Shown here piece by piece: positions 57,261 to 64,000 of a DNA stretch of 64,000 bases. This DNA comes from Gottfriedia acidiceleris (GTDB lineage: Bacteria > Bacillota > Bacilli > Bacillales > Bacillaceae_G). The notes below the pieces were generated by a model. The model was not told the DNA's origin, did not search any database, and worked only from the letters and a program-made list of their open reading frames with translations. Position 1 is the stretch's first letter. The number at the start of each line of letters is the position of its first letter. The stretch lies in NCBI RefSeq assembly GCF_002128425.1, contig NZ_NESS01000005.1:248001-312000 (forward strand), given 5' to 3'. The position numbers and the translations under genes are program-made.

Positions 57261-57725
57261 TATTTGCGATTTTACTATTTTAAATTGTGATTCCTTATTT
57301 TTATTTGCCATTTTCGTTTTTTAATTGCTGTTCTCTATTTTTAATGGCGATGGCTGTTTTTTATTTGCGATTTCCAGTTTTTATTAGCGATGCCTCATTT
57401 TTAATAATGTGTTTTGTTACGATTAAACAATATACGACCTTTTTTCTTTTAAACCAAGGTAAATCTAAGACTTATTTGCTCTTTTGAATTTTTTAATTGC
57501 AGTTTTGATTATTTTATTTGCAGAATTGACATTTTTAATTGCATTTTTGGCTTTTTTATTTGCAGTCCACTTTTTTTATTTGCACTTCTGACTATTTTAA
57601 TTGTAGTTTCGACGATTTTATTTGCACTTTCGATCGGTTAATTGCAGTCGATTTTTTATTTGCACTCCCGATCGATTTATTTGCAGTCCACTTTTATTTG
57701 CACTCCCAATTTATTTATCTGCATC
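57261..57725. repeat. Degenerate ~21-bp tandem array (T-tract + TTTGC core)
   Basis: Roughly twenty units of the form TTTTATTTGC or TTTTAATTGC followed by 8-11 variable bases. The G of the TGC core falls at 57266, 57287, 57307, 57327, 57347, 57367 and 57387 (block 1), then 57499, 57520, 57541, 57562, 57582, 57603, 57624, 57644, 57662, 57683, 57700 and 57721 (block 2). Spacing is mostly 20-21 bp, about two DNA turns. Block 1 favours GCGAT after the T-tract, block 2 GCA. The variable parts differ, so this is not a recent tandem duplication. Confidence 0.85.
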
Positions 57726-57737
57726 CCAAATTCACCC

Positions 57738-57771
57738 CACAAAAAAAAGATGACTCCAAAAAGTCATCTTT
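57738..57771 (-). terminator. Terminator of the pyrimidine operon after pyrE
   Basis: The stem AAAGATGACT/AGTCATCTTT with a six-base loop is followed on the minus strand by eight T. Confidence 0.88.
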
Positions 57772-57784
57772 CCGATTCTAAGTA

Positions 57785-58419
57785 TTAAACTTCTACAGTC
57801 ATCCAACTAGCATCTTGTGGATTTTTTCTCCATGCAGTTAGTTTTGCTACATGTTCTGCTTCGATTGAGCCTTGTTCTTTTGCTACTTCTACTAGTGTGT
57901 CATAGTCAGTTAGAGAATAGTATGTTACGTCGTTTGCATCAAATTTCTCTACTGCTGCTGGAAGATTATATGTGAAGATAGAGACTACTCCTAGTACTTC
58001 GCAGCCCGCTTCCCGTAAAGCTTCTACACATGTAATTACGCTGCCGCCAGTTGAGATTAAATCTTCTACTACTACTACTTTTTGTCCAGTTTTAATTGGG
58101 CCTTCGATTTGGTTTCCTTTGCCGTGGCCTTTTGCAGAGCTACGTACATAAACCATTGGTAATTCCATTAAATCACTTGTCCATGCTGCGTGTGGAATTC
58201 CAGCAGTTGCTGTTCCAGCGATTACATCTACGTTACCAAATTTAGTTTGGATTAGTTCTACTAAGCCTTTTGCAATGTTTTTACGAATTTCTGGATAGCC
58301 AAGAGTTAGGCGATTATCACAATAGATTGGAGATTTGATTCCTGATGCCCATGTAAATGGAGTTTCAGGTTGAAGGCTTACTGCCCCAATGCTTAATAAG
58401 TTTGCTGCGATATTTTTTT

Positions 58420-58423
<4 letters not shown>
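57785..58423 (-). CDS. pyrE: Orotate phosphoribosyltransferase
   Basis: Joins orotate to PRPP to form OMP. It has 212 residues with the PRPP motif [15 protein letters not shown] and the [12 protein letters not shown] loop. The ATG at 58423 overlaps the pyrF stop by four bases (ATGA), with GGGAGG upstream; an ATG six codons earlier lies within that site. Last gene of the pyrimidine operon, followed by a terminator. Confidence 0.97.
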
Positions 58424-60809
<2,386 letters not shown>

Positions 60810-60813
<4 letters not shown>

Positions 60814-63800
60814 ACTAATACGCCAGCCTTCATTTCTTTGTTTGGTAGTGCAGAAGTTGAGAATGTTAAGCTTTCAATTACTGATAATATTGCAGTTGCT
60901 GTATCTAGTGAAGTTAAGCAAACTACTCCGTTTTCAACTGATTCACGACGAATTCTGAATCCATCACGAGCTGGTTTTTTACCTTTTGTTAACGTATTGA
61001 TCACAAACTGTGCATCTCCACGCTTGATCATATCTAGCATATTGTCTTCATGCTCGTTAATTTTGTTTACCGCTTTTACAGGTACACCGTTGTTTTCTAA
61101 ATGATTTTTAGTTCCTTCTGTACCGAATACTGTAAATCCAATTTCATGGAAGCGTTTTGCGATATTTACTACTTCTTCTTTATCTTTATCAGCTACTGTA
61201 ATGATTACTGAACCGTGTGTTGGGATTTGCATTCCCGCAGCAATTAGTGCTTTGTATAACGCTTTTTGAAGACTTACATCTTTACCCATTACTTCTCCAG
61301 TTGATTTCATTTCAGGGCCTAATGTTATATCTACTGAGCGTAGTTTAGCGAATGAGAACACTGGTGCTTTTACATAAACTTCATTTCCTTCTGGATGGTA
61401 GCCTGTTGCATATCCGAATGAAGCTAATGTTTGACCTAGAATCACTTTTGTTGCGATATTCGCCATTGGTACATTTGTAATTTTACTTAAGAATGGTACT
61501 GTACGGCTTGATCTTGGGTTTACTTCTAGTACGAATACTTCATCTTTATCTGTTACAACAAATTGGATGTTAAGTAATCCTTTGATATTTAAGCCTTTTG
61601 CTAGTCTGATTGTATAGTCGATTAATTTTTGCTTTGCAGCTTCTGATACATTTTGTGTAGGATATACTGCGATTGAATCTCCTGAGTGAACTCCAGCTCG
61701 TTCGATATGCTCCATAATACCTGGAATGTATACATCGATTCCGTCAGAGATTGCATCTACTTCAATTTCTTTACCAGTTAAGTAACGGTCTACTAATACT
61801 GGATGCTCTGGATTAATTTTCACTGCATTTTGCATGTAATGTAGAATTTCTTCACGGTGGTAGACAATCTCCATCGCGCGTCCACCTAGTACATATGATG
61901 GTCTTACTAATACTGGATAACCAATTTCATCAGCGATATTTGCTGCTTCTTCAGGTGTCATTGCTGTTTTTCCTAGAGGTTGTGGTACTCCTAAATGTTG
62001 AAGTGCTTCTTCAAACTTGTCTCTGTCTTCAGCACGATCTAAATCTTCAAGTGAAGTTCCAAGAATTTTCACACCACGTTCTACTAATTTACCTGCAAGG
62101 TTAATTGCTGTTTGACCACCGAATTGAACAACTACTCCCATCGGTTTTTCTAAGTCGATAATGTGCATTACGTCTTCAATCGTTAATGGTTCGAAATACA
62201 GTTTGTCTGAGATACTGAAGTCTGTCGAAACTGTTTCTGGATTGTTGTTAATAATGATTGCTTCGTAGCCAGCTTCTTTAATTGCTCTTACACAATGTAC
62301 TGTTGCATAGTCAAACTCGATCCCTTGACCGATTCGAATTGGACCTGAGCCAAGAACTACTACGCTCTTCTTATCCGTTACAATTGATTCATTTTCGATT
62401 TCATATGTTCCGTAGAAGTATGGTGTTGTAGATTCAAACTCTGCTGAACATGTATCAACCATTTTATATATTGGGATGATTTGATTTTGTTTTCTAAATT
62501 CGTAAATTTCTTTATTTGTTGCATTCCATTGTGATGCGATGTAGTCATCACTGAAGCCCATTTTCTTAGCTTTTAAAAGTACATCTAGTTCAAAATGGTT
62601 ATCTTTAATTTGTGTTTCCATTTTTATAATGTTTTCAATTTTGTGTAGGAAGAAAAAGTCAATTTTTGTAATATCGTGTATTTCTTCTAACGTCATACCT
62701 GTTCTCATTGCTTCAGCAACAATGTAAAGTCTTTCATCGTCAGCTTTTGCCATGCGAGTAATCATTTCATCTTTAGTCAGATCTTTTACTGCGTTAAGCT
62801 CGATGTGATTTATTCCTAATTCTAGAGAGCGCACTGCTTTTAATAATGACTCTTCAAGTGTTCTACCGATTGCCATTACTTCTCCAGTTGCTTTCATTTG
62901 TGTTCCTAACTGACGGTTTGCTGTTTCAAACTTATCAAATGGCCAGCGTGGAATTTTTGATACGATATAGTCTAATGCTGGTTCGAAGCAAGCATATGTT
63001 TTCTTTGTAACTGGGTTAATCATTTCATCCAATGTTAAGCCTACTGCGATTTTTGCTGCTAATTTTGCAATCGGATAGCCAGTTGCTTTTGAAGCAAGCG
63101 CACTTGAACGTGATACACGTGGATTTACTTCGATTACATAGTATTGGAAGCTATCTGGATCTAGTGCTAGCTGTACATTACATCCACCTTCGATTCCTAA
63201 AGCACGAATGATTTTTAATGATACATTTCGTAGCATTTGATATTCGCGGTCACTTAATGTTTGAGAAGGAGCTATTACGATTGAATCTCCTGTATGAACA
63301 CCAACTGGATCGATGTTTTCCATGTTACATACTACAATCGCATGGTCATTTGCATCACGCATTACTTCATACTCGATTTCTTTAAATCCTGCGATACTTT
63401 TCTCTAATAAACATTGTGTAACTGGACTATTTTTTAATCCGCTTGCTACGATTTCAATTAGTTCTTCTTCATTGTGACAAATACCGCCGCCTGTTCCACC
63501 AAGTGTGAATGCAGGTCTTACGATAACTGGGTAGCCAATTTCTTCAACGAAGTCATATGCTTCTTCTAAAGAATGAATGATTGTACTTTCTGGTACTGGC
63601 TCGCTTAAGTCATTCATTAATGTTCTGAATAAGTCACGATCTTCTGCACGGTTAATTGCTTCTAGAGTTGTTCCTAAAATTTTTACTCCACACTCTTTTA
63701 ACACGCCAGATTTATCTAGTTCTACCGCTAGGTTAAGTCCTGTTTGACCTCCTAATGTTGGTAAAAGTGCATCTGGACGTTCTTTACGAATGATTCGGCT

Positions 63801-64000
63801 AACGAAATCTACTGTTAGTGGTTCAATATATACTTTATCAGCTGTTTGTACATCCGTCATAATTGTTGCAGGGTTTGAGTTTACAAGAATTACTTTGTAC
63901 CCTTCTTCTTTCAATGCCTGACAAGCCTGTGTTCCAGCATAGTCAAATTCTGCTGCTTGACCGATTACGATTGGTCCTGATCCGATTACTAAGATTGTTT
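60810..64000 (-). CDS. carB: Carbamoyl-phosphate synthase large chain (N-terminus beyond the window)
   Basis: Makes carbamoyl phosphate for pyrimidine (and possibly arginine) synthesis. About 1063 codons are visible. The frame is open to the window end with [20 protein letters not shown], the family's N-terminal motif, so only a few residues are missing. Two ATP-grasp halves are seen (about 40-400 and 560-930), the second starting [18 protein letters not shown], then a C-terminal allosteric domain ending with MKAGVLV. It overlaps pyrK; this pyrimidine-operon copy is expected to be PyrR-regulated from a leader outside the window. Confidence 0.97.

Larger units (their letters stand above)
57026..57784. 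other. 759-bp gene-free stretch downstream of pyrE
   Basis: No supported gene. It is very AT-rich. From 57261 to 57725 it is filled by the ~21-bp degenerate array, interrupted at 57411-57480. The end holds the pyrE terminator. Open frames across the array exist only because the unit is close to 21 bases, a multiple of three; they lack ribosome sites. Confidence 0.7.

Noticed and set aside
57261-57725. CRISPR array
   Set aside because: The conserved core is only about 10 bp, spacing is 20-21 bp and there are no cas genes; real arrays have 23-37 bp repeats with longer spacers.
57287-57781. Two open frames on the plus strand across the phased array (57287-57487 and 57539-57781)
   Set aside because: They stay open because the unit is near 21 bases (seven codons). 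They lack ribosome sites and their composition is just the repeat translated.

Overview
The window looks like the chromosome of a low-GC, endospore-forming member of the Bacillaceae (Bacillus sensu lato). The evidence is a recognisable spoVM, the FapR/FapR-operator lipid system, PrkC/PrpC, RqcH, and the conserved Bacillus order carB-pyrK-pyrD-pyrF-pyrE ... rqcH-yloB-yicC-gmk-rpoZ-coaBC-priA-def-fmt-rsmB-rlmN-prpC-prkC-rsgA-rpe-thiN-spoVM-rpmB-asp23-fakA-sda-recG-fapR-plsX-fabD-fabG-acpP-rnc-smc-ftsY. It is presented here in reverse, so most genes lie on the minus strand. No rRNA, tRNA, insertion sequence, prophage or CRISPR array was seen.

Layout: (1) 1-8890 holds cell division and chromosome genes (ftsY, smc), rnc and the FapR-controlled fatty acid/phospholipid operon fapR-plsX-fabD-fabG-acpP, with two FapR-type operators. 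(2) 8886-14800 holds recG, the two-subunit L-serine dehydratase, the fatty acid kinase FakA and Asp23/YloU. (3) 15148-30411 holds rpmB, the 27-residue spoVM, thiN, and a long run of overlapping or tightly spaced translation, cell-wall signalling, CoA and replication-restart genes up to gmk and yicC. remA, normally between gmk and yicC, is not there. (4) 30559-35374 holds a P-type Ca2+ ATPase and, divergently, rqcH. (5) 35501-57025 is the accessory part. It carries two small membrane proteins, glutamate racemase, a MarR regulator/MFS pump pair with shared operator-like dyads, a Nudix hydrolase and a maltodextrin island. The island consists of a LacI-type regulator, a secreted GH13 lipoprotein, MalG, MalF, MalE, a DUF1189 protein and a divergent cytosolic neopullulanase. 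Then come a GNAT protein, a two-gene ABC exporter, two unrecognised proteins with a decayed paralogue fragment, and a DinB-like protein. (6) 57785-64000 is the 3' part of the pyrimidine operon (carB to pyrE).

The maltodextrin genes form a plausible pathway. The lipoprotein amylase cuts starch outside the cell, MalEFG imports maltodextrins using an ATPase encoded elsewhere, and the GH13_20-type enzyme degrades them in the cytosol. The malE promoter carries a good catabolite (cre-like) site, and a perfect 14-bp stem separates malE from malF.

The least explained sequence is non-coding. There is an array of about twenty degenerate units with a 20-21 bp spacing downstream of pyrE (57261-57725), which would phase T-tracts with the DNA helix. 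There are also at least two copies of a ~115-bp interspersed element (33474-33592 and 49933-50050), and further repeat-like elements between rnc and smc and between priA and def. All calls come from reading the sequence; no database search was run.
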